A stretch of DNA of 58,441 nucleotides, taken from LZORAL124-50-18 sp051208045. Lineage in GTDB: Bacteria; Pseudomonadota; Gammaproteobacteria; Pseudomonadales; Oleiphilaceae. The position numbers were made by a program, and so were the translations under genes. The notes below the pieces were generated by a model. That model saw nothing but the letters and a program-made list of their open reading frames with translations. It was not told where the DNA came from and did not search any database. The stretch covers positions 1-58,441 of the forward strand of contig JBPJFY010000018.1 of the NCBI GenBank assembly GCA_051208045.1, written 5' to 3'. This document shows, piece by piece, positions 51,422 to 58,441 of this stretch (its first letter is position 1; each line of letters begins with the position of its first letter).

Positions 51422-51820
51422 ATGACTGATCCCAATCTCCCGGACATCAAAATGGATGCCACGGCACTGTATAAAGAAGAAATTGTCACCGACCAGAAGG
51501 TGGGCACGATTCGCATCATGACGCCAATTCACGCCGATGGCAGCCCTGACCTCGCACGAGCGGTCCACTATGTCGGTCAGGCGCAAATGATGACCCCCGC
51601 AGGCGCGCTTCCGCTGACCTTCGAACTCGAAGCAGACAATCTGGCCGACGCCATTGACCTGTTTGCCGAAGAGGCCAAAAAAGCGATGGAACGAACGATC
51701 GAGGAACTCAAGGAATACCGACGCCAGGCGGCATCGTCCATCGTTGTACCCGGCGGTGGCGGCGGTATGGGTGGCGGCATGGGCGGCATGCCCGGCGGTG
51801 GCAAGATTCAGCTCCGCTGA
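51422..51820 (+). CDS. Small cytoplasmic protein with Gly/Met-rich tail
   Basis: About 132 residues. A folded part (VGTIRIMTPIHADGSPD ... GALPLTFELEADNLADAIDLF) is followed by a helix (EEAKKAMERTIEELKEYRRQ) and the tail VPGGGGGMGGGMGGMPGGGK. I recall similar small proteins in marine Gammaproteobacteria, without known function. The tail resembles flexible GroEL-like GGM ends. AAGGA before ATG 51422. Confidence 0.65.
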   Translation: MTDPNLPDIKMDATALYKEEIVTDQKVGTIRIMTPIHADGSPDLARAVHYVGQAQMMTPAGALPLTFELEADNLADAIDLFAEEAKKAMERTIEELKEYRRQAASSIVVPGGGGGMGGGMGGMPGGGKIQLR

Positions 51821-51987
51821 CCGTTCCTGCCCTCTGCATTGAGCGCGCCTATACTGGGCGTGCTCTTGCCCCTTGCTTCTCCCCTGCTGCTTATCCCGCT
51901 TGCATCAATTTTTGATCAAATTAGTATGAATCGCCTAGAAATCCCACCGCATAATTGTGACATGGTTCACATTACGGAGATTCCTGG

Positions 51988-52437
51988 ATGAACGATATCA
52001 ACCGATTAATGTTTATACGCCCGCTCAGTCTGGCGATTTTCATGTCCGTCACACTCGAACTCATCAACTATATTATTTTTACTCTTGTCAGCGGTACCAG
52101 CGAGTATCTGCTCGGGCAATTTGTCTGGACGGTCCTGATTGGCGGCTTGAGCCTGGGGGCAATCTTAGGCGTATTTCTTGACGTGATACTGGTCGGCCGA
52201 CTGGAAGGCCGAGAGGCCATCAAAGGCACGGTCTTACTCAGCACGCTGATCATTGGCGTGTCCGGAAAACTGATCACGCTCGGCCTGCTGCCGGTGTTCA
52301 TTCCGGTCAGCATTGCCAGCGCACCATTCGCTTATTTTTTCACCGGCCTGCTGTCTTCTGCCTTGGGCGGCTTGATCATTGGCTACTTCCTGTTTACCGA
52401 CGCAGGTAACGAGAGATTGGCCAAGCTGGGGCTGTAA
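51988..52437 (+). CDS. Four-helix membrane protein, unknown
   Basis: 149 residues with four predicted helices (~10-35, 45-70, 80-102, 108-132) and Gly-rich turns (GGLSLGAILGVFLDVILVG). GGAG precedes ATG 51988 by eight bases. Ends in a polar TDAGNERLAKLGL tail. No family recognised. Stands alone between unrelated genes; a stem-loop follows. Confidence 0.62.
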   Translation: MNDINRLMFIRPLSLAIFMSVTLELINYIIFTLVSGTSEYLLGQFVWTVLIGGLSLGAILGVFLDVILVGRLEGREAIKGTVLLSTLIIGVSGKLITLGLLPVFIPVSIASAPFAYFFTGLLSSALGGLIIGYFLFTDAGNERLAKLGL

Positions 52438-52448
52438 TCCCCTCCGCT

Positions 52449-52478
52449 CTGCACGCCCGCCGTGGTCGTGGCGTGCAG
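52449..52478. repeat. 9-bp stem-loop after the membrane protein gene
   Basis: CTGCACGCC-N12-GGCGTGCAG, perfect stem, 12 bases beyond the stop. No T-run follows, so it is a possible rho-dependent or processing stem rather than a classical terminator. Confidence 0.45.
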
Positions 52479-52531
52479 CATACTGCTGATCGTCTATACT
52501 GAAACACTGAGATCACTCAAAAACTCAGACG

Positions 52532-53347
52532 ATGACGGACGCATCTCCCCACCCTACACAACGAAAAGACATCACTCGGACTCAACCGCCGCGCCAAACT
52601 CGCGCATGGCTTGTACTTTCACTCGTACTGAGCACGCTGGCGAGCCTGGCCCACAGCGAGCCGGAAGAGATCAATCCTTTGGTGTTCAGCTACTGGACCG
52701 ATGCCACTCCCCCGTTCGCCATTGTGGAAAAACAAACGATTGTCGATGGCATCATTAAAAACATCGGCGATGAAATTGGCGAACGCATTGACTATCCCGT
52801 TTCGTTCCGTCGCATCCCGGTCGCGCGCATTGAGCAATCTCTCGTCTCGGGTGACATTCATGTGGATTGCATCACCAGCCCGATCTGGAAAGAAAACGCC
52901 GAAGCCTATGGCTGGTCACCGGTGTTGTTTAAAGGCGCGGATCGTTTTTTGATTCGTAAAAATACAAAAGACGTCGTGCACTTTTCCGACATCAAAGGTC
53001 GGCAAGTGGGTATCTACAATGGCTACACTTATCACCCTGTAATCACAGAAATGTTTGCAAAGAACGAAGCACAAGACGTTCAGGTGCGAGGCATCAAAAA
53101 CGGCACAGATATGGTCGTACTGGGCCGACTGGATACATTGATTGATTTCGGCACCATCCTGAAGTATCACATCAAGCAACACCCGCAGGGACACCTGCTC
53201 ACACTTGCCAGCAAACATGCAGACGATTACAACCTGCAATGTGCCTACTCCCAGAAAATGCCCATTCCCCAGGATACGGTGAACAACGCGATCCAGCACA
53301 TGCTGGCTGATGGTACGATGCGCCAGATTCTCAAACAGTACGAATAA
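52532..53347 (+). CDS. Periplasmic solute-binding protein (SBP_bac_3-like)
   Basis: 271 residues with a long polar n-region and a signal core (WLVLSLVLSTLASLAHS). The mature chain fits a family 3 binding fold: FSYWTDATPPFAIVEKQTIV, GRQVGIYNGYTYHPVITEMF, VVLGRLDTLIDFGTILKYH and the final YEMLADGTMRQIL-type helix (HMLADGTMRQILKQYE). No ABC permease or ATPase is adjacent, so it may be a sensor-type or orphan binding protein. Ligand unknown. Start has no clear RBS. Confidence 0.78.
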   Translation: MTDASPHPTQRKDITRTQPPRQTRAWLVLSLVLSTLASLAHSEPEEINPLVFSYWTDATPPFAIVEKQTIVDGIIKNIGDEIGERIDYPVSFRRIPVARIEQSLVSGDIHVDCITSPIWKENAEAYGWSPVLFKGADRFLIRKNTKDVVHFSDIKGRQVGIYNGYTYHPVITEMFAKNEAQDVQVRGIKNGTDMVVLGRLDTLIDFGTILKYHIKQHPQGHLLTLASKHADDYNLQCAYSQKMPIPQDTVNNAIQHMLADGTMRQILKQYE

Positions 53348-53444
53348 GCCTTCAATCAAAAACTTGACGCGGTCGATTGCTCTTCCGCTAATTTCAGCGT
53401 TACCATGGACGATTGCGCCCAAATCAAGAGCCCGTAAATCGTCC

Positions 53445-55247
53445 ATGAAAACAGCCCTCAGTCGAGAAAAAATCCGGCAAGTTGCCGGTGAAGCCTGTTT
53501 CACACGCGGTCAGGCGCTGGCGGAGCACGCAGTGCTGCGCGATTTCGACATGACGGAGGGTCGGGCGCAGGCAACCTTGTCATTCGACGACGAGTCCGAC
53601 ACATCGTTCGCCATTGCCCTCTCTTTCACCGAGCATCAACTGGAAGGCGCTTGCAACTGTCCGGAATCCGAGGGATTTGAGTTTTGCGAACATTGTGTCG
53701 TTGTGGCGTTGCACGCAGAACGGCAACTCAGAAAAGTACAGGTCCTCAAAAAAGGGACCGACCAGGAAAAAGTGCTCGCCTATCTGCTTAACCTGGACAA
53801 GAGCCAGCTTGCCGCGCTCACGCTGAATTTTATCAAGCAGGACCCGTTACTGATCAGTCAATACCTGCTCAGAGCGAACATGACCGGCACCGCTGTCGAT
53901 TACAGTGCAGTTAAGAAGCAGATTACCGACTTAACCCGTCTGCCCGAAAAACTGTTCACACAGAAACAGATTCTGGCATTTTTTCAACAGATCGAAGCAT
54001 TTGTGAGTGCACTCATGCCCCTCGAAGCCGCGGCAGAACCGAATAAGCTCCTGAAGCTGGTGGACTATCTGTTTGAGCGCTTGAACATGGCACTAACGAA
54101 AATGGAGGACAGCCAGAAACACCACCAGACCGTCACCAACGCCCTGGCACCCTTCGCGATTCGCCTGCAGGCGCGGGTGACCACCCAGACCACCACACTG
54201 GCCGAACACTGTTTCAATCTCTGGCTGAAAGACCCCAAAGAGCTTCGGCAACTGTCACCTGAACAGGTCGCTGCACATTTGCCCGATGAGGCACAGGCGG
54301 CATACAAACACCATTTCGAAACATTATGTTCAACGCACTGGTCGACACTTCCGACGGTCATGCCCGCCGACCTCGACGCACTCACCGACGAAGAACGGAG
54401 CCACACCCTCATCACCTACAGCAAACTGCGCAGTGTATTGCTGGCCACGGACGCCTCCACCCGCTCTGCGGAAACCCGGCTGTCGATCCGGGCAAAATGC
54501 ATCGACCGGCCCACAGAATTTCTGCCTCTGGCGCGGGCAGCGCGCGAACTTGGCAAAACCAAAGAGGCAACAGACTGGTTTGAAAAATATCTGGCCTGTT
54601 TTGATCCTGCCACCGTGCAGTCCACCGGCAGCAATGCCTTTGACCTGGAGTTGCCCCCCAAAAATCAGCCACTGGAAGCCCTGCAGGAACTCTGCAGCCT
54701 GCTGAAGGAAGCACACGCCAGCGCGGCAGCCTTACCCTACCTCTGGCGAAGCTACGCCTTCCAGCCGAATCTGGCGGATCTGGAGGAAATTCTCCGTATC
54801 GAGGTACAGGAGGAACATCAGGCCGCGCAAGACATTCGCGAAAAAGCACTTCGCCTTTTGAAACGGTGGCTGGCCAGCCAAAAAGAAGTCATAGCACTTC
54901 CGGGCTGGCAGGTACTGGTCTTTCTCGCGCCGGACACCGCACTGGAACTCACGCAGACGCTCTGCGGTGGCCCACAACTGGACAGCCGTGCTTTGGGTTA
55001 CCTGGCGGATCACATCAAAGACCCGCCCACGGCAATTTCCCTGTATCAAACCGCCATCGCACAGGCAATCAATAAGGGAAATGCGGCCGGGTATAAAGAG
55101 GTGGAGCACTACCTGAGTGCTTTGCGAAATGGTATGCCGGAATCAACGTTTGGCCCTTACCTGCAGAGCCTGCAACACGAGCATCGGCACAAACGCTCGC
55201 TTAAAGAGCGACTACGCCCCTTTCTCACCGCATTGTTCCAGGAGTGA
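53445..55247 (+). CDS. SWIM zinc-finger protein with helical repeats
   Basis: About 600 residues. The SWIM finger is at ~60-90: GACNCPESEGFEFCEHCVVVAL, that is CxC followed by CxxC/H spacing (shown in words: Cys-Asn-Cys, then Cys-Glu-His-Cys). The rest (~110-600) is helical, TPR-like, rich in Leu, Ala, Gln and Glu. In gammaproteobacteria such proteins often occur beside SWI2/SNF2 helicases; none is here. ATG 53445 begins the family-like N-terminus. The last 36 bases overlap the end of truC on the other strand. Confidence 0.78.
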   Translation: MKTALSREKIRQVAGEACFTRGQALAEHAVLRDFDMTEGRAQATLSFDDESDTSFAIALSFTEHQLEGACNCPESEGFEFCEHCVVVALHAERQLRKVQVLKKGTDQEKVLAYLLNLDKSQLAALTLNFIKQDPLLISQYLLRANMTGTAVDYSAVKKQITDLTRLPEKLFTQKQILAFFQQIEAFVSALMPLEAAAEPNKLLKLVDYLFERLNMALTKMEDSQKHHQTVTNALAPFAIRLQARVTTQTTTLAEHCFNLWLKDPKELRQLSPEQVAAHLPDEAQAAYKHHFETLCSTHWSTLPTVMPADLDALTDEERSHTLITYSKLRSVLLATDASTRSAETRLSIRAKCIDRPTEFLPLARAARELGKTKEATDWFEKYLACFDPATVQSTGSNAFDLELPPKNQPLEALQELCSLLKEAHASAAALPYLWRSYAFQPNLADLEEILRIEVQEEHQAAQDIREKALRLLKRWLASQKEVIALPGWQVLVFLAPDTALELTQTLCGGPQLDSRALGYLADHIKDPPTAISLYQTAIAQAINKGNAAGYKEVEHYLSALRNGMPESTFGPYLQSLQHEHRHKRSLKERLRPFLTALFQE

Positions 55248-55997
55248 ATCCGCGCCAGGCCGCCAGGACGCTTTCAGCTGCCAGTCAAATGCGTCGATAA
55301 TCTGTCGAAATGCCTCTGGCCAGGGTGCCCGGATGCGCAACAGGTCACCGGTGACCGGGTGCGGAAACGCCACCTCAAACGCGTGCAACATCAATCGGGA
55401 AATGCCGTATTCCGTTTCAAAAAACCGGTTATGGTTTCCCTTGCCATACCGCACATCACCAATGATGGGGTGCGCGAGATGCTTCAGGTGTCGCCGAATC
55501 TGGTGTTGACGCCCGGTCCGCGGATAACAGGCTACGAGTGAATACCGACTGCGCGGGTAGCGATCCACAGCGACATCCAACTCTGTCCGGGCCAAGCGAT
55601 GATAGAGCGTCAGGGCGTCCTTCGGAGTCAGCTTTTCACACTTTCCTTCGGCATTTTTAAACATGGCCATTTCACGGATCGGATGACGAATCATCCCGCC
55701 CAACGGTGGCCACCCCCGCACCAGAGCGACGTACGTTTTTTGAACGACCCGCTGTTCAAAAAACTCCCCCATCGTTTTAGCCACACTGTCGCTCAGGCCA
55801 AACACCAGCGCGCCGGATGTCGGCTTGTCCAGCCGGTGAACGGGGTACACCCATTGGTTTAACTGATTACGCAGGAGCTTCATGGCGTACCGGGTCTCAT
55901 GCCGATCCACCGGGCTTTTGTGCACCAGCATATCGGCAGGCTTGTTGACCACGACTACGTGATCGTCCTGGTACAGAATAGGAAGGGTTTCAGACAT
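55212..55997 (-). CDS. truC: tRNA pseudouridine(65) synthase TruC
   Basis: About 261 residues, as for TruC. LYQDDHVVVVNKPADMLVHK, catalytic motif HRLDKPTSGALVF, QKTYVALVRGWP and the end segment YPRTGRQHQIRRHLKHLAHP identify an RluA-type synthase; the short N-terminus without S4 domain and MLHAFEVAFPHPVTGD fit TruC. Modifies U65 of tRNA. ATG 55997 excludes the upstream frame, which contains a terminator stem. Converges with the SWIM gene, overlapping 36 bases. Confidence 0.88.
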   Translation of the reverse strand: MSETLPILYQDDHVVVVNKPADMLVHKSPVDRHETRYAMKLLRNQLNQWVYPVHRLDKPTSGALVFGLSDSVAKTMGEFFEQRVVQKTYVALVRGWPPLGGMIRHPIREMAMFKNAEGKCEKLTPKDALTLYHRLARTELDVAVDRYPRSRYSLVACYPRTGRQHQIRRHLKHLAHPIIGDVRYGKGNHNRFFETEYGISRLMLHAFEVAFPHPVTGDLLRIRAPWPEAFRQIIDAFDWQLKASWRPGADSLLEQCGEKGA

Positions 55998-56014
55998 CGT
56001 GCTGGCCTTATAAA

Positions 56015-56051
56015 CAAAACACCGGCGCTCTGTCTCCACAGAGTGCCGGCG
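56015..56051 (-). terminator. Terminator of the 150-aa exported protein gene
   Basis: Read leftward: CGCCGGCACTCTGT-ggag-ACAGAGCGCCGGTG then TTTT. A 14-bp stem with one mismatch and one wobble pair, 24 bases after the stop at 56075 and upstream of truC. Confidence 0.82.
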
Positions 56052-56074
56052 AAAGGCCTGAAATCATATCAAAT

Positions 56075-56527
56075 TCAGCGGGTGCTCGATACCAGCGAGC
56101 TGCGTCCTTTCACGTTGCCATCAATACGGGAGAAGTCTGAGCGATCAATGCTGGCCACTGCCTGAACCAACGCACTTCTCTGATCGTTCTGGCGACGGAT
56201 ATCCGAATTCTCATACCGGGCCAGCGATCGGTCGTTGCGGTTTTCATTGACCGTGTTGACGCGGGTAGCTTCCCCCGCTGCGGTGGGCTCGAATGCGCCC
56301 GGCAAGAAAGCGGTTCCCATGTCATCATCATCCAGTCGATTTAACGGAATATCGTCCAGTGTGGATTTTTTCACGTCAAACTGGATTTGCACCGAGCCAA
56401 CGACAATGGTGCTTGAAGAGTCTGAGACTCTTGCGTCGGAACTCTCGGCAAACGCGGGCGCTGCAAGCACAAGCGCCGTGATGGCTGCACCCAGCATTAA
56501 GGATAAGGGTTGATTCAATTGCATCAT
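56075..56527 (-). CDS. Exported hypothetical protein
   Basis: About 150 residues with a signal peptide (MLGAAITALVLAAPAFA-E). The mature protein is hydrophilic, rich in Asp, Ser, Arg and Asn (LNRLDDDDMGTAF; RVNTVNENRNDRSLARYEN), mostly without Cys. Looks like a small periplasmic or secreted protein of low complexity. Not recognised. GGGGAG before ATG 56527. Own terminator downstream at 56015. Confidence 0.6.
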   Translation of the reverse strand: MMQLNQPLSLMLGAAITALVLAAPAFAESSDARVSDSSSTIVVGSVQIQFDVKKSTLDDIPLNRLDDDDMGTAFLPGAFEPTAAGEATRVNTVNENRNDRSLARYENSDIRRQNDQRSALVQAVASIDRSDFSRIDGNVKGRSSLVSSTR

Positions 56528-56901
56528 GTCAGCTCCCCACTCATTCATTGCACGCTATTCCTGGCGTGCTTCCCATTGGAGCTTCTGAGAAATGGCGGAA
56601 AACCCGAGCAGCCATGAGCCACTCCAGACAGCGCTTCCTGCACCGATACCTTTCGTCCCAACTCATTGTGCTTTCCCGGTGCCAGCAAAACACATACATC
56701 CTGGGCTCTCTACTCAGGAGCCTGGCAACATCGCCTCACGTTTTGTTAACTCTGTCACGGAAGTGCGAAAGTTGCCCATAAAGTAACCATAAACCACTTT
56801 GTGACCCAGTTCAAATTTTTGTTATGACACATTGTTCACTTATTAGCCAATCGCATAACACACCTTACCGAAGCGTAACCTACATTCTTTGCTGACAAGC
56901 A
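56528..56901. other. Intergenic region upstream of htpX, no gene seen
   Basis: About 375 bases before the htpX promoter. Open frames here have no recognisable product. It must contain the promoter of the 150-aa exported protein, but I cannot point to it. Confidence 0.4.
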
Positions 56902-56929
56902 TTGAATTCAGGGGCATCGGCCATATAAA
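56902..56929 (+). promoter_or_regulatory. htpX promoter (sigma-70 or heat-shock type)
   Basis: TTGAAT (56902-56907) and TATAAA (56924-56929) are 16 bases apart, a good sigma-70 match. The same sequence reads TTGAA-N14-CCATAT, similar to the sigma-32 pattern CTTGAAA...CCCCAT, which would fit a membrane stress protease. The start codon is 37 bases downstream. Confidence 0.6.
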
Positions 56930-56966
56930 GTGAGCTGTGTGACTAACCCTTTTCTGAGAGGATGGA

Positions 56967-57854
56967 ATGAAACGCATTTTCCTGTTTATCGCGACCAACC
57001 TAGCCGTGATTGTGGTGGCCAGTATCACGCTGAGCCTGTTGGGTGTTGGAAGCTACATGGACGCTCGCGGCGGCTTAAACCTGCAAGCCCTGCTGATCTT
57101 CTGTGCGGTCTTTGGCTTCACGGGTTCACTCTTTTCGCTGTTTATCTCCAAACCGGTGGCCAAGTGGTCAACCCGAACCGTCATTATTGAACAGCCGCGC
57201 AGCGACGCTGAGCGATGGCTCGTGCACACCGTAAAAGAGCTGGCCGATAAAGCCGGCATTGGTATGCCCGAAGTGGGCGTGTTCCCGGCGGAACAGAGCA
57301 ATGCGTTCGCCACCGGCTGGAACAAAAACAATGCCTTGGTTTCCGTCAGCGCCGGCTTGTTGAGCCGCATGAGCAAGGACGAGATTCGCGCCGTACTGGC
57401 CCATGAAATCGGCCACGTAGCGAATGGTGATATGGTTACTCTGTCGTTGATTCAAGGTGTGGTCAACACGTTTGTCATGTTCTTCGCCCGCATCATCGGC
57501 TATGCCGTGGATAAGGCCGTGTTCAAAAGCGAGAGTGGACGCGGCATCGGCTACTTCATCGTGGTAATGGTTGCAGAAGTGGTTCTGGGTATTCTGGCTT
57601 CTGCCATCGTTATGTGGTTTTCGCGACAACGGGAATTCCGCGCCGACGCGATGGGTGCACAACTGGCTGGCACCGGTGCAATGATTGGTGCACTCCAGCG
57701 CTTGAAGGCAGAATCGGAAATGCCCGATCAGATGCCGGATTCACTCACCGCCTTCGGTATTAATCGCGGCCTCAAGAGCGGTTTGGGCCAGTTATTTATG
57801 AGCCACCCACCCCTGGATGACCGCATTCGAGCATTGCAGCAGTCGAGCCACTAA
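56967..57854 (+). CDS. htpX: Membrane zinc protease HtpX
   Basis: 295 residues, the E. coli length. Helices at ~5-25 and 37-57, the metalloprotease site HEIGHVANGDM (~143) with the third ligand Glu further on (REFRADAMGAQLAG), and two more helices (~155-180, 190-215). Ends in SHPPLDDRIRALQ, typical of HtpX. Degrades damaged inner-membrane proteins with FtsH. AGAGG precedes ATG 56967. Followed 42 bases later by ppnP. Confidence 0.96.
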   Translation: MKRIFLFIATNLAVIVVASITLSLLGVGSYMDARGGLNLQALLIFCAVFGFTGSLFSLFISKPVAKWSTRTVIIEQPRSDAERWLVHTVKELADKAGIGMPEVGVFPAEQSNAFATGWNKNNALVSVSAGLLSRMSKDEIRAVLAHEIGHVANGDMVTLSLIQGVVNTFVMFFARIIGYAVDKAVFKSESGRGIGYFIVVMVAEVVLGILASAIVMWFSRQREFRADAMGAQLAGTGAMIGALQRLKAESEMPDQMPDSLTAFGINRGLKSGLGQLFMSHPPLDDRIRALQQSSH

Positions 57855-57896
57855 TGGCTCGCCGTTTGACTCTCTTACCCTTACTAAGGAAAAAGC

Positions 57897-58178
57897 ATGT
57901 TAACAGTAAATGAGTATTTTGACGGGAAAGTAAAATCCATCGCACTACAGAGTGGTGACCTCCCGGAAACCGTCGGTGTGATGGACAGCGGTGAGTATGA
58001 ATTCGGCACCAGCCAAAAAGAAACCATGACGGTTGTGAGTGGCGAGATGGATGTACAACTGCCCGGCGAAAACGGTTACACCACCTACCGCAAGGGCGAC
58101 GAGTTTATTGTGGAGGCCAATCAGAAGTTTCAGCTGAAAATTGCCCGCCAAGTGGCTTACCTCTGCTCCTACGAGTAA
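57897..58178 (+). CDS. ppnP: Pyrimidine/purine nucleoside phosphorylase PpnP
   Basis: 93 residues, a single cupin as in YaiE/PpnP: NEYFDGKVKSIAL, VGVMDSGEYEFGTSQKETMT, VVSGEMDVQLPG and YRKGDEFIVEANQKFQLKI ending VAYLCSYE. Phosphorolysis of several nucleosides in the cytoplasm. AAGGA before ATG 57897. An 11-bp inverted repeat follows. Confidence 0.93.
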   Translation: MLTVNEYFDGKVKSIALQSGDLPETVGVMDSGEYEFGTSQKETMTVVSGEMDVQLPGENGYTTYRKGDEFIVEANQKFQLKIARQVAYLCSYE

Positions 58179-58189
58179 GCACACCTTCC

Positions 58190-58218
58190 GGCATCGACTC
58201 ATCAATCGAGTCGATGCC
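58190..58218. repeat. 11-bp perfect inverted repeat after ppnP
   Basis: GGCATCGACTC-atcaatc-GAGTCGATGCC. The stem is strong, but there is no T-run, so it may terminate weakly or mark the boundary before the insertion sequence. Confidence 0.55.
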
Positions 58219-58366
58219 CATTACCGCTTCTGTGTTGGCTGTCCTGGCGATTAACACAGATCTTAAAGTGAATTTGCTAGGAGCCTGTCGGACTTTTAAC
58301 TCCGAACATCAAAGCGTGAGATAATAACGCCACTCTATTACTCTTACATCGAGAGCCAGAATTTCC

Positions 58367-58441
58367 ATGAGCCGTTTTATCACTGCCAACCGAAACACTG
58401 ATTATCTGCTACCTCCCTCCGTCGACGAGTGGCTGCCCGAG
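58367..58441 (+). mobile_element. Start of an IS1182-like transposase, cut by window end
   Basis: The open frame from ATG 58367 reads MSRFITANRNTDYLLPPSVD then EWLPE and runs off the window. This start is characteristic of IS1182-family transposases (typically ~450-500 residues). The left end of the element is probably near 58281 (GAGCCTGTCGGACTTTT...), recalling IS ends with a CTGTCGGACTTT core; the exact border and target duplication cannot be seen. Whether the element is intact is unknown. Confidence 0.78.

Noticed and set aside
53310..53444. Early start of the SWIM gene
   Set aside because: The extension overlaps the end of the solute-binding protein gene and lacks family-like sequence. 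ATG 53445 begins the expected protein.
58190..58218. Classical terminator after ppnP
   Set aside because: The stem is perfect, but no T-run follows on either strand, so it is listed only as an inverted repeat.

Overview
The window reads as chromosome of a Gammaproteobacterium, probably a marine or halotolerant Alcanivorax/Marinobacter/Ketobacter-like lineage (inference from gene content: AlkS/MalT-type LuxR regulator, exported 'TGQA' proteins, several GGDEF proteins, complete urt-ure locus, MaoP, YchJ, TruC, SlyD). Protein comparisons are from memory; no search was run. No rRNA, tRNA or CRISPR array was recognised.

Left part (1-10.2 kb): a leftward block encodes an exported TGQA-motif protein, a 904-aa MalT/AlkS-like regulator, a PAS-GGDEF diguanylate cyclase, an unrecognised 246-aa protein and a translationally coupled 108-aa membrane protein. 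Left of it lies a decayed tandem copy: a truncated second 246-aa gene that is almost identical, preceded by a shattered relic of the cyclase gene. To the right come a receiver-GGDEF protein and a divergent DJ-1/PfpI - GlxA regulator pair with a palindromic operator candidate between them.

Middle (10.2-32.6 kb): a lipoprotein alpha/beta hydrolase, a second TGQA protein, a haem-binding DUF3365-like protein, a methyltransferase, an aldose-6-phosphate mutarotase-like protein, cardiolipin synthase, a second GlxA regulator sharing an 11-bp upstream motif with the first, and a two-gene redox unit (ethylbenzene-dehydrogenase-like haem protein plus a ferric-reductase-like flavocytochrome with an embedded c-type haem site) behind a Fur-like site. 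Then a GntR regulator, an internally deleted XRE relic, a RelE/ParE-type toxin-antitoxin pair, a one-domain metal-binding protein, a PlpD-like patatin autotransporter, a CheA-like sensor kinase, a protein with repeated IAPVGSD motifs, and an exported protein joining a catalytically dead M23-like fold, a long pentapeptide repeat and a DUF4214-like domain.

Urea locus (32.8-44 kb): urtABCDE, ureDABC and ureEFG all run leftward. A good sigma-54 -24/-12 match lies upstream of urtA with three NtrC-like half-sites further upstream, so nitrogen-limited induction of urea uptake and hydrolysis to ammonia is the natural reading.

Right part (44-58.4 kb): mostly housekeeping and small conserved genes: a tandem GST-N-like protein, PhnA-like zinc ribbon, cold-shock protein, SlyD, YchJ, MaoP, a SulP anion transporter, DUF2288, small unknowns, a solute-binding protein, a SWIM zinc-finger protein, TruC, HtpX and PpnP. 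The window ends inside the first 25 codons of an IS1182-like transposase.
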